Assembly: GCA_951812345.1 (NCBI GenBank)
Contig: OX638295.1
Coordinates: forward strand, 1,646,965-1,710,964
Direction of reading: 5' to 3'
DNA: 64,000 nucleotides
Origin: Rhodothermales bacterium
GTDB taxonomy: Bacteria; Bacteroidota; Rhodothermia; Rhodothermales; VXPQ01
Both the position numbers and the translations under genes were made by a program. The notes under the pieces were generated by a model that worked only from the letters and a program-made list of their open reading frames with translations, searched no databases and had not been told where the DNA came from. The number at the start of each line of letters is the position of its first letter. Within the stretch, counting starts at the first letter, position 1. Positions 1 through 9,853 of the stretch are shown in pieces.

Positions 1-1830
1 CACATACCCGGGAGGGGCGCCGACCAGCCGACTGACAGAAAATTTCTCCATGTATTCGGACATGTCGATGCGTATCAACGCTTCGTCCGAATCGAAGAGA
101 TACTGCGTAAGCACCTTGGCCAACTCGGTCTTGCCAACTCCGGTGGGTCCGAGAAAAATAAATGAGCCGATAGGCCGGCCAGGGTCTTTGAGTCCGGCCC
201 GGGTGCGACGTATAGCGCTCGATAGTTTCTGAATGGCCTCGTCCTGTCCGATCACACGCTTCATAAGCGCGGCATCCATTCTGACAAGCTTCTTCTGTTC
301 GGGCTGGGAAATTTTATCGACCGGAATACCTGTCATCATGGCCACAACCTGAGAGATATTCTCTTCGGTCACGTCATGCACTTCCGCCTCGGCCTTGATC
401 TCCCATTCCCGCTTGGCTTCTTCGAGCTCTCCATCGATTTTCTTTTCCTTGTCGCGCAACCGGGCCGCCTCCTCAAAACGCTGGCTCTTGACGACACGGT
501 TCTTTTTCTTTCTGACGGCCTCGATTTCTTCTTCGAGGCGAACAATATCCTCCGGTACGCGGATATTCGCCAAGTGGACACGCGCACCTGCCTCATCCAT
601 CACGTCAATGGCTTTATCGGGCAGGAAACGGTCCGTGATGTAGCGGTCGCTGAGACTCACCGCGAGCAGGAGGGCCTCATCGGAATAACGGACGTTGTGA
701 TGTTCTTCGTAGCGGCTCTTGATGTTGCGAAGGATTTCGATCGTTTCGTCCGTGGTGGAAGGATCCACGATAATTTTCTGGAAACGTCGATCAAGCGCGC
801 CGTCCTTCTCGATATATTGCCGGTATTCGTCAAGGGTCGTAGCTCCGATACATTGAATCTCGCCCCGGGCAAGCGCTGGTTTGAACATATTCGATGCATC
901 AAGACTGCCGGAAGCCCCGCCTGCACCGACAATCGTATGCAACTCATCGATAAAAAGAATGACTTCCGGGCTCTTTTCGAGCTCGTTCATCACCGCCTTC
1001 ATCCGTTCCTCAAACTGTCCCCTGTATTTAGTACCGGCAACAAGTGCTGCCAGATCAAGCGTCACAATACGTTTGTTATGGAGCACACGGCTGACCTTAC
1101 GCTGGACAATGCGTATGGCAAGTCCTTCGGCAATAGCCGTCTTGCCAACACCTGGTTCACCAATCAATACAGGATTATTCTTCTTGCGCCGGCTGAGCAC
1201 CTGTGCAACACGCTCTATCTCTTGTTCTCTACCCACGATCGGATCCAACTTGGACTCCTCGGCGAGCCGGGTCAGGTCCCTGCCAAAGTTGTCCAGTACC
1301 GGGGTTTTGCTTTTTTCCATCTTGCGGCGCTCTTTTCCTTGTCCTTCAGGCAGCGAAGGTTCTGATCCGCCGCCGCCCGTCGCAGGAATTTTTCCTCCAA
1401 TAATGGAATCCAACTCGGCTCGTACGGCATCGTACGTTATCGAAAATCCCTGCTGCAAAATGCGCGCCGCAACATTTTCCTCGTCACGAAGAAGGCTTAG
1501 CAGCAAATGCTCGGTACCTATAATATCACTCTTGTATATCTTTGCCTCCAGATAGGTGATCTTAAGGACCTTTTCGGCTTGCTTGGTGAACGAAATATTG
1601 CCTACGGCAAGCGCTCCACCCGTACCGCGGACCGTTTCCTCGACCGCCTTTCTGAGCTTTAACAAATCGCAACCAAGGCTACGGAGAATCTTGACAGCAA
1701 TGCCCTCGCCCTCGCAGATAATCCCGAGGAGAAGGTGCTCCGTGCCAATGTAATCGTGGCTCAGCCGTATCGCCTCTTCCCGGCTGTCCCTGATAACATC
1801 TCTGACGCGATTCGAGAAATTGCCTTCCAT
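1..1830 (-). CDS. clpC: ATP-dependent Clp protease ATP-binding subunit ClpC (3' end cut by window edge)
   Basis: Hsp100/Clp AAA+ unfoldase that feeds substrates to ClpP in the cytoplasm. 610 codons are visible from the ATG at 1828-1830. In order: two N-terminal Clp_N repeats, each with the TEHLLL motif; a first AAA+ module with Walker A GEPGVGKT near residue 223; a coiled UVR-like middle segment near residue 460 (the ClpC/MecB hallmark, against ClpA or ClpB); and a second AAA+ module beginning with [10 protein letters not shown] near residue 560. The second module and the C-terminal ClpP-binding region continue beyond base 1. It lies 14 bp after the Fe-S carrier gene on the same strand, so co-transcription is likely. 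Confidence 0.96.
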   Translation of the reverse strand, partial: MEGNFSNRVRDVIRDSREEAIRLSHDYIGTEHLLLGIICEGEGIAVKILRSLGCDLLKLRKAVEETVRGTGGALAVGNISFTKQAEKVLKITYLEAKIYKSDIIGTEHLLLSLLRDEENVAARILQQGFSITYDAVRAELDSIIGGKIPATGGGGSEPSLPEGQGKERRKMEKSKTPVLDNFGRDLTRLAEESKLDPIVGREQEIERVAQVLSRRKKNNPVLIGEPGVGKTAIAEGLAIRIVQRKVSRVLHNKRIVTLDLAALVAGTKYRGQFEERMKAVMNELEKSPEVILFIDELHTIVGAGGASGSLDASNMFKPALARGEIQCIGATTLDEYRQYIEKDGALDRRFQKIIVDPSTTDETIEILRNIKSRYEEHHNVRYSDEALLLAVSLSDRYITDRFLPDKAIDVMDEAGARVHLANIRVPEDIVRLEEEIEAVRKKKNRVVKSQRFEEAARLRDKEKKIDGELEEAKREWEIKAEAEVHDVTEENISQVVAMMTGIPVDKISQPEQKKLVRMDAALMKRVIGQDEAIQKLSSAIRRTRAGLKDPGRPIGSFIFLGPTGVGKTELAKVLTQYLFDSDEALIRIDMSEYMEKFSVSRLVGAPPGYV

Positions 1831-1844
1831 GTCATAAAACGAGG

Positions 1845-2213
1845 CTACGCGGCGAAGCTGGACCCACACCCGCACGTTTGAGTCGCATTAGGGTTTTCGA
1901 ATGTGAACCCTCGTGCATTCAAGCCGTCATGGTAATCCACCGTTGTACCCATAAGATACAATCCATGACGTTTATCCATGTACACGGTGACACCGTTTAT
2001 CTCAAAACTCGTGTCGTGCTCGCGCATTTTGTCGAAACCGAGGATATAGCTCATGCCAGAACAGCCGCCTCCTCGAACACCCACTCGCAGATGGAACCCT
2101 TCGGGAATGTCCTTGGTGGACATGATCTTGCGAATCTCTCCCGCAGCGCGCTCACTGAGCGCGATGGGTGCAGGCCGCGTTTGGATATGGGTGCTGGTTT
2201 CCTCAGCCGGCAT
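1845..2213 (-). CDS. A-type iron-sulfur cluster carrier (IscA/ErpA/SufA family)
   Basis: 122-residue HesB/IscA-fold protein that binds and hands on Fe-S clusters during maturation of client enzymes. The three family cysteines are present: Cys51 in GGGCSG, and Cys114 and Cys116 in the terminal CGCG. Length is typical; about 20 N-terminal residues precede the conserved core. It lies directly upstream of clpC. No isc or suf genes are next to it, so which paralogue it is (IscA, ErpA or SufA) cannot be decided here. Confidence 0.93.
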   Translation of the reverse strand: MPAEETSTHIQTRPAPIALSERAAGEIRKIMSTKDIPEGFHLRVGVRGGGCSGMSYILGFDKMREHDTSFEINGVTVYMDKRHGLYLMGTTVDYHDGLNARGFTFENPNATQTCGCGSSFAA

Positions 2214-2315
2214 GATCTGGAGACGTTTCCGTAACCTGAACGAAGCATATAAGAAAAGGGTAACTCAGGGGGTGAACGATAGTCTGCGGGGGCGGTTCCG
2301 TGTGCGGACACGGAC

Positions 2316-4031
2316 TCAGTACCGGCGTGCAAGTACGATAGGCGCCTTGAATGCATCCATTACATGGTTGCGGGCGTCATAGGCCTCGACAAAAACAATG
2401 TATATACCCGTGCGCAGAAGGCGGTCCGCATCATCCCGACCGTTCCACAGCAACTCGGCGGACTCCGCAACGAGTCGGGATGCGACCAATTTCCGCACCT
2501 GGTTCCCCGTCAGATCGAACACAAGCGCCCTAATCCTGGATACGCCGGAAGAGAAGGTACACCTGATGTGAACGATATCGTCCACACCGTCCCGATCCGG
2601 GGAAAAAGGATTCGGCGTAACATGTATTCCCCGCTCCGACAACAGGGTTTTACCGGCGATACGTATTGAATTGGGCAGCCCCGGCGTTCCGCCGCCCGGT
2701 CCCACCGAACTGGTCCAGTTTTGAGGGTTATCGCCAGATGCATCCACGTCGATCCGCTCCAGCGTAATTCCCCGGGTTTCCAGAACATCCGGATGATGCC
2801 ACGAAGGATCGTACCGTACGTCGTCAAGCACTTCGCCGTCTTCCCGATTCATACGAATGCGGTCGCCTTTGTTAAGCAAAGTAAGCCCCTTGCCGGTAAC
2901 CACCGGAGCGCTTGCGTTCTCCATACTTGCGGCGGCAAAAAGCAGGTACTCTCCGGGCTCCAGGCCGATAAACCGCCCTTGAACATGAACCGTATCGGCG
3001 TCTCCATCTTCGTCAGGATCCCGGGTCCGATATAGCCCGTCGAGATAGATGTGACGAGCAGATCGGTTCACCAATTCAACGAATTCCACCTGGTCTACAA
3101 ACCCGTCATAATCGTCTGTAAGCGGTTCGTACAAAATTTCGTTCACAACGATATCCTGCGAAACAGGCCGATAGAAGATCGGCGCCGATACCTGTTCTGA
3201 AATATTTCCACGCAGATCGGATACCTTCTCGACCGCAACGGATACACCCGTTACGGGACCCGCGAAAAGCACGCGCAGCCAGTCCGGACCCAACATTTGT
3301 ACCTCCTGTCCCACAAGATTTTCCAACCGGATAGAGCCGGGAGCAATGCTTCCGGTCCGTACCGGTTCGTTGAAATAAAGATCGAGTCGGGTGTCGTCGA
3401 CAACTTTGGCGAAAGACAATACCGGACCGGACACATCCGGTGCGTACCGGCTGTTTTGCGCATCCGGTGTTGCTCCGGAAGTATCGATAGATAGGGCAAA
3501 GTTATACGGGTCTGAGGGCGCCCCCGGATCAATGCGTTCCAGGGATCGACCTGCTTCCACTGTGCTTCCGGCGTAAAAAAGCGAATCGATAACCACTCCG
3601 CCGGATTCGAGAATCACGGTGTCGCCCCCATTGTTCAGGCTTGCCCAGCGGGCCGGCGCGATATAGGGAACTCCGGCAAAACGGTTGGAAAATGCCATTC
3701 CGTCCGCAACGAGCACCGTGTACGTTCCGGAAAAAAACGCCGATGCTTCTCCGGAAAGCGGAAGCGGTGGGGAAGAGGCATCCCGTATCGTCAAGTCGCG
3801 GAGATCGAACGTATGTACGCTGCGGTTGAACAACTCGACAAACTCCGAGCCCGAAGAAAGGGGCCGGGGATACACCTCATTGATAACAATGTCTCCAGGT
3901 TGCGGGAGGGGGGGAGCGCCGATATCAATGGCGGTGGCGGACACATCCTGAAGGGGCTGGGCATGCATTGGCAAGACGCACAGGCATATCGCCAGGCCGG
4001 CAGTCACAAAAATAAAGAAAAGGGCTCGCAT
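2316..4031 (-). CDS. Secreted lamin-tail-domain protein with FlgD-like C-terminal domain
   Basis: 571 residues from the ATG at 4029-4031. The frame stays open upstream to 4154, but this ATG begins a classical signal peptide (MRALFF, then a hydrophobic stretch ending in MHAQ), so it is the preferred start. Two LTD (lamin-tail) modules are recognisable by the motifs VINEVYPRP...EFVELFNRS and VVNEILYEP...EFVELVNRS, at about residues 45-150 and 290-440. The last ~100 residues (TPNPFSPDRDGVDD, then VFDLTGNQVRKL and WNGRDD) resemble the FlgD Ig-like/gliding-type C-terminal domain used by secreted proteins of Bacteroidota relatives. It is probably a cell-surface or secreted protein; no catalytic site is visible. 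Confidence 0.82.
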   Translation of the reverse strand: MRALFFIFVTAGLAICLCVLPMHAQPLQDVSATAIDIGAPPLPQPGDIVINEVYPRPLSSGSEFVELFNRSVHTFDLRDLTIRDASSPPLPLSGEASAFFSGTYTVLVADGMAFSNRFAGVPYIAPARWASLNNGGDTVILESGGVVIDSLFYAGSTVEAGRSLERIDPGAPSDPYNFALSIDTSGATPDAQNSRYAPDVSGPVLSFAKVVDDTRLDLYFNEPVRTGSIAPGSIRLENLVGQEVQMLGPDWLRVLFAGPVTGVSVAVEKVSDLRGNISEQVSAPIFYRPVSQDIVVNEILYEPLTDDYDGFVDQVEFVELVNRSARHIYLDGLYRTRDPDEDGDADTVHVQGRFIGLEPGEYLLFAAASMENASAPVVTGKGLTLLNKGDRIRMNREDGEVLDDVRYDPSWHHPDVLETRGITLERIDVDASGDNPQNWTSSVGPGGGTPGLPNSIRIAGKTLLSERGIHVTPNPFSPDRDGVDDIVHIRCTFSSGVSRIRALVFDLTGNQVRKLVASRLVAESAELLWNGRDDADRLLRTGIYIVFVEAYDARNHVMDAFKAPIVLARRY

Positions 4032-4116
4032 GGGACCGGGAAGGTGAAATCGGTCCCTTAAGACACGGCATACTCCAAAATGTAACCTTCCGGGAATACT
4101 TTTTCGGCGCGTAAAG

Positions 4117-5343
4117 TCAGCCAGACTCCTGCTCTGGATGGGTCCGAAGCACATGGGCCATCAGCGCCGCGGTGGGGGCCATAGTGCCCTCGTCGATATC
4201 GAAGTGAGCACTGTGCAGGGGATAGGCACTCTCCGGAGCAGAACGGGTACCTACCCGGAGAAGCATTCCGGGTATTTTCGCCAGATAGTGTCCGAAATCT
4301 TCCGAACCCATGCTGGGAAGAGGAATATGAAAGACAGCTTCCTCTCCGCGGAAGGACCGGATAACGGAGGCTACATGCTTCGTTAGTCGAGGATCGTTGT
4401 TCACGGCAGGCGCCCCGGCCGCTATGTCGATGTGCGCCTTGACCCCGTACAAACGAGCAAGTTCGTTTACGATACTTTCCAGGCGTTGTCTTATGGCGGT
4501 GCGCTCCTCGGCATTCGTGGTGCGGATCGTGCCCCCCAATTCCGCCTTGTCGGGGATCACGTTGTATGCATCTCCGGCATGAAACCGGCAAATCGTCAGA
4601 ACGGACGCCTGGCGCGCATCCGTAAAACGCCCAACGAGATGATAAAGCGCGTTGGCGATCTGATTGGTCACCCAGATAGTATCCACGACTTCATGGGGAC
4701 GCGCCGAATGACCGGTGCTTGATGCCTTCACGCATATACGGAACCGGTCTTTAGACGACGTAATAGGACCGGCCAGCACGCCATACCTGCCCGTCTCCAG
4801 CGAGGGATCGACGTGAATAGCATACATGCTCTGCACGCCATCAAGAACTCCATCCTGGATCATGTTCACAGCGCCCCCTGGCGTACCTTCCTCGTTCGGC
4901 TGAAATAGTACGCGGACCGTACCCTGGAGGTGCTCCCTGTTTTGATGCAAGATGAGCGCTACACCGATCGCAACCGCCGTATGCGCATCATGGCCGCATA
5001 GATGGGCAACCCCCGGGTGGCGGGACGCATACTCCACGGATTTTGCATCTGTGGTGGGCAATGCGTCCATATCCGCCCGGTACGCAATGACAGGCCCGCC
5101 ATGCGCCCCCTCGATATCCGTGTATAGGCCGGTACCGGCCAAGGGGCCTGTTACGGCCAGCCCATGTTGCTCAAGAATGCTGCGAACAAACTCACTGGTG
5201 CGATACTCCTCAAAGCCCAGTTCGGGGTGCTGATGAATAGATCGCCGTATGTCGCGCAGAAACGTCGCGAATTCAACGGGCGCTTTACCGGCTCCGGCAA
5301 GACCGGAAACGTCCATGGAAGGAATATCCATTATGGCTCTCAT
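4117..5343 (-). CDS. M20-family amidohydrolase (hippurate / N-acyl-amino-acid hydrolase type)
   Basis: About 408 residues. Zinc-dependent metallopeptidase/amidase of the M20D group, which hydrolyses N-acyl amino acids or related amides. Visible motifs are RADMDALP, CGHDAHT (metal ligands), the catalytic EEG in QPNEEGTPGG, and GSEDFGHY near the C-terminus, with a dimerisation lid domain between. Start choice: ATG at 5343 preceded by GAAGAAG; an upstream ATG at 5382 would overlap the preceding gene by 34 bp, and 5331 is also possible. The substrate cannot be inferred from context. Confidence 0.9.
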   Translation of the reverse strand: MRAIMDIPSMDVSGLAGAGKAPVEFATFLRDIRRSIHQHPELGFEEYRTSEFVRSILEQHGLAVTGPLAGTGLYTDIEGAHGGPVIAYRADMDALPTTDAKSVEYASRHPGVAHLCGHDAHTAVAIGVALILHQNREHLQGTVRVLFQPNEEGTPGGAVNMIQDGVLDGVQSMYAIHVDPSLETGRYGVLAGPITSSKDRFRICVKASSTGHSARPHEVVDTIWVTNQIANALYHLVGRFTDARQASVLTICRFHAGDAYNVIPDKAELGGTIRTTNAEERTAIRQRLESIVNELARLYGVKAHIDIAAGAPAVNNDPRLTKHVASVIRSFRGEEAVFHIPLPSMGSEDFGHYLAKIPGMLLRVGTRSAPESAYPLHSAHFDIDEGTMAPTAALMAHVLRTHPEQESG

Positions 5344-5348
5344 CTTCT

Positions 5349-7514
5349 TCAAACCATCCCGTTCCGTTTGCGGAAAAACCATTCCGCGGCAAGAAGCGCA
5401 ATAATGAGTACTAAAAGAACAGGGTGTTTACGCAAATCCTCTTCTGTCGTTTGGGATATCGTATCAGATGCTCCTTCCAGAGAGGCCGAGAGGGCTTCGA
5501 TAAATGGCTCGGGGCGATTTTCCTCCAGTAAAATACCCCCTGAGCGCTGAGCGATTTGCCGCATCAATGTAGCGTCTGCTCCCGGTTCCCGATATTCCAG
5601 CGTCAATGATCCAACCACAAACACGCCGCGATCCGAACCCAGAACTTCATCGCCTCTGTATGCTTCCGCTGTCCAGGTATAGGCGCCTTCGGGCAGCGCT
5701 CCTGCGTCGAGCGTGTACCGCCCACTCCCGATTGCGTGCATAAGATAGGGAAACTCCACGCCATCCAGCGAAACCAACCTGATCTCCACGGACGCATCCG
5801 GGACGGGATTCAGACTTTCGTCATACACCTGACCGGAAAACTGAACCGATTCTCCACCTCCGAAAACATCCCGGACAGGATATATGCGCACGGGGCGGTC
5901 ATCCTCCAGAGCAGTCAGCCACTGGATAATGTTCGCAAAAAATTCCGCAGGAAGTTGCTCGAGATGAGACAGGTCTCCAGGAAGGTTTTGCCATCTCCAT
6001 GTCCCGGCGCCAAGTAAGGCGGCAGTACGATGTTGCGCACGCCGACGAACGACGAGCAAGGGTTCCGGCAGGTCAATCCCTCGTACCGACACCGTGGCAA
6101 GTACCCGTGCATCAGGGGGAAGCATCCATTGGGTTCGACTGTATTCCAGCGGGGGAAGAGCGCTCCATGCTTCCGGGTCCCCACCGGGAATATGCATGAC
6201 CGGGTGACGATTTCCTGCCGGCGTAGTTCGGAACGTCGCCTCCATAAAATCCTCTCGAACACGTCCTGCCGCAACGGGGAGTGCGTCTGCAGCGATTGTG
6301 CCCAGTTGGGCAATGGAGGTACCTGAAGTAAGCAGAAAAAACACAGGAATCCCTTCGCGGGCCGCCTCGCCGATGCGTCGCAATACCGGTTCGTCGCTAA
6401 TCCGTCCGGGGTAGCCGGCCAACACGATTACATCGAAATCCGCAAGCGAGACGGGAAACGCGCCTTCGTAAAAAACATTCTCACTTTTTTGCACGAATGC
6501 AGACACCTCGAACGCCGTATCCCGCTCGAGCAACCTCCGGATTGCAGCGACATCCGGGCCGGGAGCCGCTGCAACGAGAAGGATGCGGCGTTTGGAGGAA
6601 AGCACACGAACCGCCAGGGATTCCCGATTATTTCGGTGCGTCACTTCATCGGGAAACTCCGTTACGGTCACCGTGTAGCGCTGGAGCCCTTCTACTTCGG
6701 GCGCCACGGACAAATCGGCGACTATTTCGGTATTCCCCAGGGGAATTTCAAGATTCTGCGAGGTTATCGTTTCCCCGTCGGCTGCAAGCGATACCGTAAT
6801 CCGGTGACCACCCATGCCCTCTGCACGAATACTGACCTCAACAGGGAGTTCGGCGCCCACATAGGCCACTTCGTTGGTGAGCACACGTTGCACCCGAATA
6901 TCCTGCCGGCGTAATGTGTCGCCTACGACCGCCGTAAAAACAGGCACCGGATATCGTTCGGATACATATAGCGGATTGCGACCCGTATTGTATCGTCCAT
7001 CGGAAACAAGCAGTACGGCACGCAAATTATCATCTTGCAATCGCTCTTCGGTGGAAGCAAGCGCCTGTGCAATGTTGGTCCTGAATGCGTTCAACCCCAG
7101 CGAATCCGGTTCGAAACGGGAAAGATCGCCGGCGTCGAGGTCCGAGCCAAAACGGATGTACCGTACATCCGCATCCCGCGCAGCTGCCGGGATATGCTTG
7201 AGGATGTCCCGGATACGGGCTTGTGCTACGGTAAGTGAAGTATCCGCACCGGATGCCAGACGAAGGCTTGCGCTGTCATCGATGAGCACCGCTACGACAG
7301 GTTCTTTTTCGGCATGCCGGACAAGGCGTAGAACAGGTTCGAGCAGAAGCAGCAGAATGAAGAAGAGCGCAAAAAATCGCAGCGCGCCAAGCACGATCCT
7401 CTTGCGCCACGGCAATACGGGCATCGTGTGACGATACAACCATACGGCCCCGGCGCCGGCTGCAAGCAAGGATACCGCCAACAGCCATGGACTCATGCCA
7501 AAAGACAAAGACAT
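5349..7514 (-). CDS. Membrane-anchored von Willebrand factor A-like protein
   Basis: 721 residues. Two N-terminal transmembrane helices (about 9-26 and 41-60), then a VWA-like domain with a MIDAS-type DDSAS motif at 79-83. Ig-like segments follow, then a glutamine-amidotransferase-like region around FDVIVLAGYPG, and a C-terminal transmembrane helix (about 697-714) ending in a basic tail. This is the layout of large BatA/YegL-like proteins of Bacteroidota, often found with MoxR ATPases, though no MoxR gene lies nearby. The bulk is expected in the periplasm. Function is unknown; possibly a metal-ion-dependent scaffold. Confidence 0.75.
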   Translation of the reverse strand: MSLSFGMSPWLLAVSLLAAGAGAVWLYRHTMPVLPWRKRIVLGALRFFALFFILLLLLEPVLRLVRHAEKEPVVAVLIDDSASLRLASGADTSLTVAQARIRDILKHIPAAARDADVRYIRFGSDLDAGDLSRFEPDSLGLNAFRTNIAQALASTEERLQDDNLRAVLLVSDGRYNTGRNPLYVSERYPVPVFTAVVGDTLRRQDIRVQRVLTNEVAYVGAELPVEVSIRAEGMGGHRITVSLAADGETITSQNLEIPLGNTEIVADLSVAPEVEGLQRYTVTVTEFPDEVTHRNNRESLAVRVLSSKRRILLVAAAPGPDVAAIRRLLERDTAFEVSAFVQKSENVFYEGAFPVSLADFDVIVLAGYPGRISDEPVLRRIGEAAREGIPVFFLLTSGTSIAQLGTIAADALPVAAGRVREDFMEATFRTTPAGNRHPVMHIPGGDPEAWSALPPLEYSRTQWMLPPDARVLATVSVRGIDLPEPLLVVRRRAQHRTAALLGAGTWRWQNLPGDLSHLEQLPAEFFANIIQWLTALEDDRPVRIYPVRDVFGGGESVQFSGQVYDESLNPVPDASVEIRLVSLDGVEFPYLMHAIGSGRYTLDAGALPEGAYTWTAEAYRGDEVLGSDRGVFVVGSLTLEYREPGADATLMRQIAQRSGGILLEENRPEPFIEALSASLEGASDTISQTTEEDLRKHPVLLVLIIALLAAEWFFRKRNGMV

Positions 7515-7538
7515 TCGACGAAGGAGAAAGGGTGCTCG

Positions 7539-8495
7539 TTAAAGATACGGCAGGATCAGGTAGACAAGGTAAGCCAGAAAACCTGTCAGGAGAAACGCTC
7601 CCTCCATGCGTCCGATCCTGGTCCGGAACCACACAATAGGGAGGAGCACCACACCGAACGCAAGCATGACCGGAAAATGTACGGCAAGCACGTTCGCTTC
7701 CACATGCAGGGGGCGGAATAGAGAAATCGGCCCCACCACGAACAACACATTCAGGATATTACTGCCGAGTACGTTGCCCACCGAAAGTTCTGCCTCGCCC
7801 TTCAGGGCGCCCACCAGGGAAGTAGCCAGTTCGGGCAGGCTGGTGCCGATAGCCACGACCGTCAGGCCGATTATCACAGGAGAAACGCCGAGCATGGTAG
7901 CGATATGCACGGCGGATTCCATCATGAGCCAGGCCCCGCCCGCAAGCAGGAGGGCGCCTGCGAAAAGGAGTGTCCATTGTTTGCGGCGCGACATCGGAGC
8001 CTTTGCAATTTCCGGGGAAACGCCATCCAATGTCTGTCTTTCACCGCCATACGTGCTTCCCCGCACGAGAAGAAATACAAAAACGATCAGCAGGGCAACC
8101 AGTACCATGCCATCGATCCGCGTAATCGTTCCGTCCAGCGCCACCAGATAGAAAACGACCAGCGCAAGCATCATGGAAGGGTACCCTTTCGTAAGGACAT
8201 CGCGCGATGCCAGAAGGGGAAGAACCAGCCCGCTTGCTCCGAGAACCAGAGCAATGTTGCAAATGTTTGAACCGACGATATTCCCCAGCGCAAGACCGTC
8301 TTCATCCGAAAAGGCCGCAAACAGGTTAAACACAAATTCGGGCATGGACGTACCGAGCGCCACCACGGTACCGCCAACAAGCAAGGGACTTACGCTGTGC
8401 CGATGCACCAGCCCTGTGGCGCCCTTCAGGAGCCATTCAGCGCCGAAGTATACCAGGGCAAGCCCCAGGGCAAAAAGAAATAATTGAAGAGGCAT
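7539..8495 (-). CDS. Calcium/sodium antiporter, CaCA family (YrbG-like)
   Basis: 318-residue inner-membrane exchanger with about ten hydrophobic segments. The two inverted alpha-repeats that form the ion path are clear: GTSMPEF...GNIVGSNICN in the first half and GTSLPEL...GNVLGSNILN in the second. The cytoplasmic loop between halves is short, as in bacterial YrbG-type members. It heads the minus-strand run that continues to clpC, with a 24-bp gap to the VWA gene. Confidence 0.93.
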   Translation of the reverse strand: MPLQLFLFALGLALVYFGAEWLLKGATGLVHRHSVSPLLVGGTVVALGTSMPEFVFNLFAAFSDEDGLALGNIVGSNICNIALVLGASGLVLPLLASRDVLTKGYPSMMLALVVFYLVALDGTITRIDGMVLVALLIVFVFLLVRGSTYGGERQTLDGVSPEIAKAPMSRRKQWTLLFAGALLLAGGAWLMMESAVHIATMLGVSPVIIGLTVVAIGTSLPELATSLVGALKGEAELSVGNVLGSNILNVLFVVGPISLFRPLHVEANVLAVHFPVMLAFGVVLLPIVWFRTRIGRMEGAFLLTGFLAYLVYLILPYL

Positions 8496-8909
8496 GATAT
8501 GTTTTATTCTTTGCTAAACAAGGAGTTACATGATTATACTCGTGTTATTATTTCAGTTATGATAGCCGAATTATCCGATCTTGCATTCTCTGCGAAAAGA
8601 GAAAAGTGGACGATGAATCGTTGCGGATGAAGACCACATGGATGTATGAAGCGGACAGGCAGCTATTCAGGAGAATGGCATGCCCTATTTTCCTTTAGGA
8701 GACTCTGATTAAGTTCGCAAAGCTCAGCGCGTCACTTCCACAACGTACCGAACCACAGTGTTTTTTGCTGGTTTCAACGATGCAATCATGAATCCTTTAC
8801 GCACGAACGTGACGCGCTGGGCGAAGCGGTTTTGATCAGAGAATCCTTGATTTTAGCAGGTTGTGCGCGACATGATCCTGTTTAGCACAATATTGACGAC
8901 ACGCATCCG
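8496..8909. other. Intergenic region with a miniature inverted-repeat element
   Basis: About 410 bp between the exchanger gene (minus) and tRNA-Leu (plus). It contains the element at 8697-8847, listed separately. The AT-rich part next to the exchanger (8500-8640) is a plausible promoter area, but no confident promoter could be assigned. No coding potential was seen. Confidence 0.6.
8697..8847 (-). mobile_element. MITE-like element, copy 1 (151 bp)
   Basis: The termini are inverted repeats: AGGAGACTCTGAT at the left and ATCAGAGAATCCT at the right. A second inverted pair lies inside: GCGCGTCAC near the left end and GTGACGCGC near the right end. Reverse-complemented, it matches the first ~115 bp of the 39857-40101 copy and then jumps to that element's other end (AGCTTTGCG followed by the TTAATCAGAG terminus). 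It is therefore an internally deleted relative in opposite orientation. There is no open frame. Confidence 0.72.
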
Positions 8910-8993
8910 GCCGGGATGGCGGAACGGTAGACGCAACGGACTTAAAATCCGTTGGAGCAATGCTCCGTGCGGGTTCGAATCCCGCTCCCGGTA
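8910..8993 (+). tRNA. tRNA-Leu (anticodon UAA)
   Basis: An 84-nt class II tRNA. The acceptor stem GCCGGGA pairs with TCCCGGT with one G-U. The anticodon arm is ACGGA-CTTAAAA-TCCGT, which places TAA at positions 34-36. The long variable arm GGAGCAATGCTCC is typical of tRNA-Leu. The T arm is GCGGG-TTCGAAT-CCCGC. CCA is not encoded: the discriminator A is followed by CGA. It lies immediately upstream of the LolA-like/ABC cassette. Confidence 0.95.
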
Positions 8994-9061
8994 CGAAACC
9001 AGACCCCCCCATTCGTATATTCCATAGACAGCAACATTCCCGGAAGCCAAGAGGTGCTCCG

Positions 9062-9844
9062 ATGAGAGCGTTTGTTTATAGAAGCTTCGTGCTGTTGCTT
9101 TTGAGCGGGTTGGTGATCGGCGGGGCGCAATCAGGCTGGGCGCAGAACGCGCGGGACGAGTCTGCCGAAGATATCCTCCGAAAATCGGACGACCTGATGC
9201 GCGGCGACACCCAGGCCGGTATCTACCGCATGACCATCGTCCGCCCCGACTGGGAACGCACCATGATCTTCGAATACTGGTCGGAAGGGACGGAGAAGGC
9301 GTTTATTCGGGTCAAGGAGCCGGTTAAAGAGCGGGGGGTATCGTTTTTGAAGATCGAGCGCGAGATGTGGCAGTACGTGCCTCGCATCAACCGCGTCATC
9401 AAGATCCCCCCGTCGATGATGCTTCAATCCTGGATGGGCTCCGATTTCACCAATGATGATCTGGTCAGGGAATCGAGCGTCGTCGAAGATTACGAGCACA
9501 CGTTGCTGGGAATCGAAGCGATGGACGACGGCGAGGCATACAAGCTCGAACTGATCCCTAAGCCCGAAGCACCCGTGGCGTGGGACCGCATGCTCTACTG
9601 GGTGCGGGTGGTCGATTATGTGCCGCTGCGCGCCGAGTTCTTCAACGAACGCGGCGAACATGTCCGCACTATGATTTACAGCGATATCCGCGAGATGGGC
9701 GGCCGCATCATCCCTGTGCGGTTCGAGTTGATCGAAGAGAAAAAGCCGGGCCGCAAAACTGTCATGGTGTTCGACGATCTTACTTTCGACGAATCCATCA
9801 GCCGCTCGGTCTTCACCCAGGCCAATTTGCGGCGATCAAGGTAG
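9062..9844 (+). CDS. LolA-like outer-membrane lipoprotein-sorting protein
   Basis: 260 residues from the ATG at 9062, preceded by AGAGGTG about 7 bp upstream. The frame extends back into the tRNA gene, but that part cannot be coding. A signal peptide (MRAFVYRSF, then a hydrophobic core ending near GWAQ) is followed by a fold of the LolA-like family with the motifs WSEGTEKAFIRV, MWQYVPRINRVIKIPPSMM and YWVRVVDYVPLRAEFFNERG. These proteins are usually encoded beside FtsX-type permeases and probably carry a lipid or lipidated cargo across the periplasm. The four following genes fit one transport machine. Confidence 0.88.
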   Translation: MRAFVYRSFVLLLLSGLVIGGAQSGWAQNARDESAEDILRKSDDLMRGDTQAGIYRMTIVRPDWERTMIFEYWSEGTEKAFIRVKEPVKERGVSFLKIEREMWQYVPRINRVIKIPPSMMLQSWMGSDFTNDDLVRESSVVEDYEHTLLGIEAMDDGEAYKLELIPKPEAPVAWDRMLYWVRVVDYVPLRAEFFNERGEHVRTMIYSDIREMGGRIIPVRFELIEEKKPGRKTVMVFDDLTFDESISRSVFTQANLRRSR

Positions 9845-9853
9845 CACAACCCC

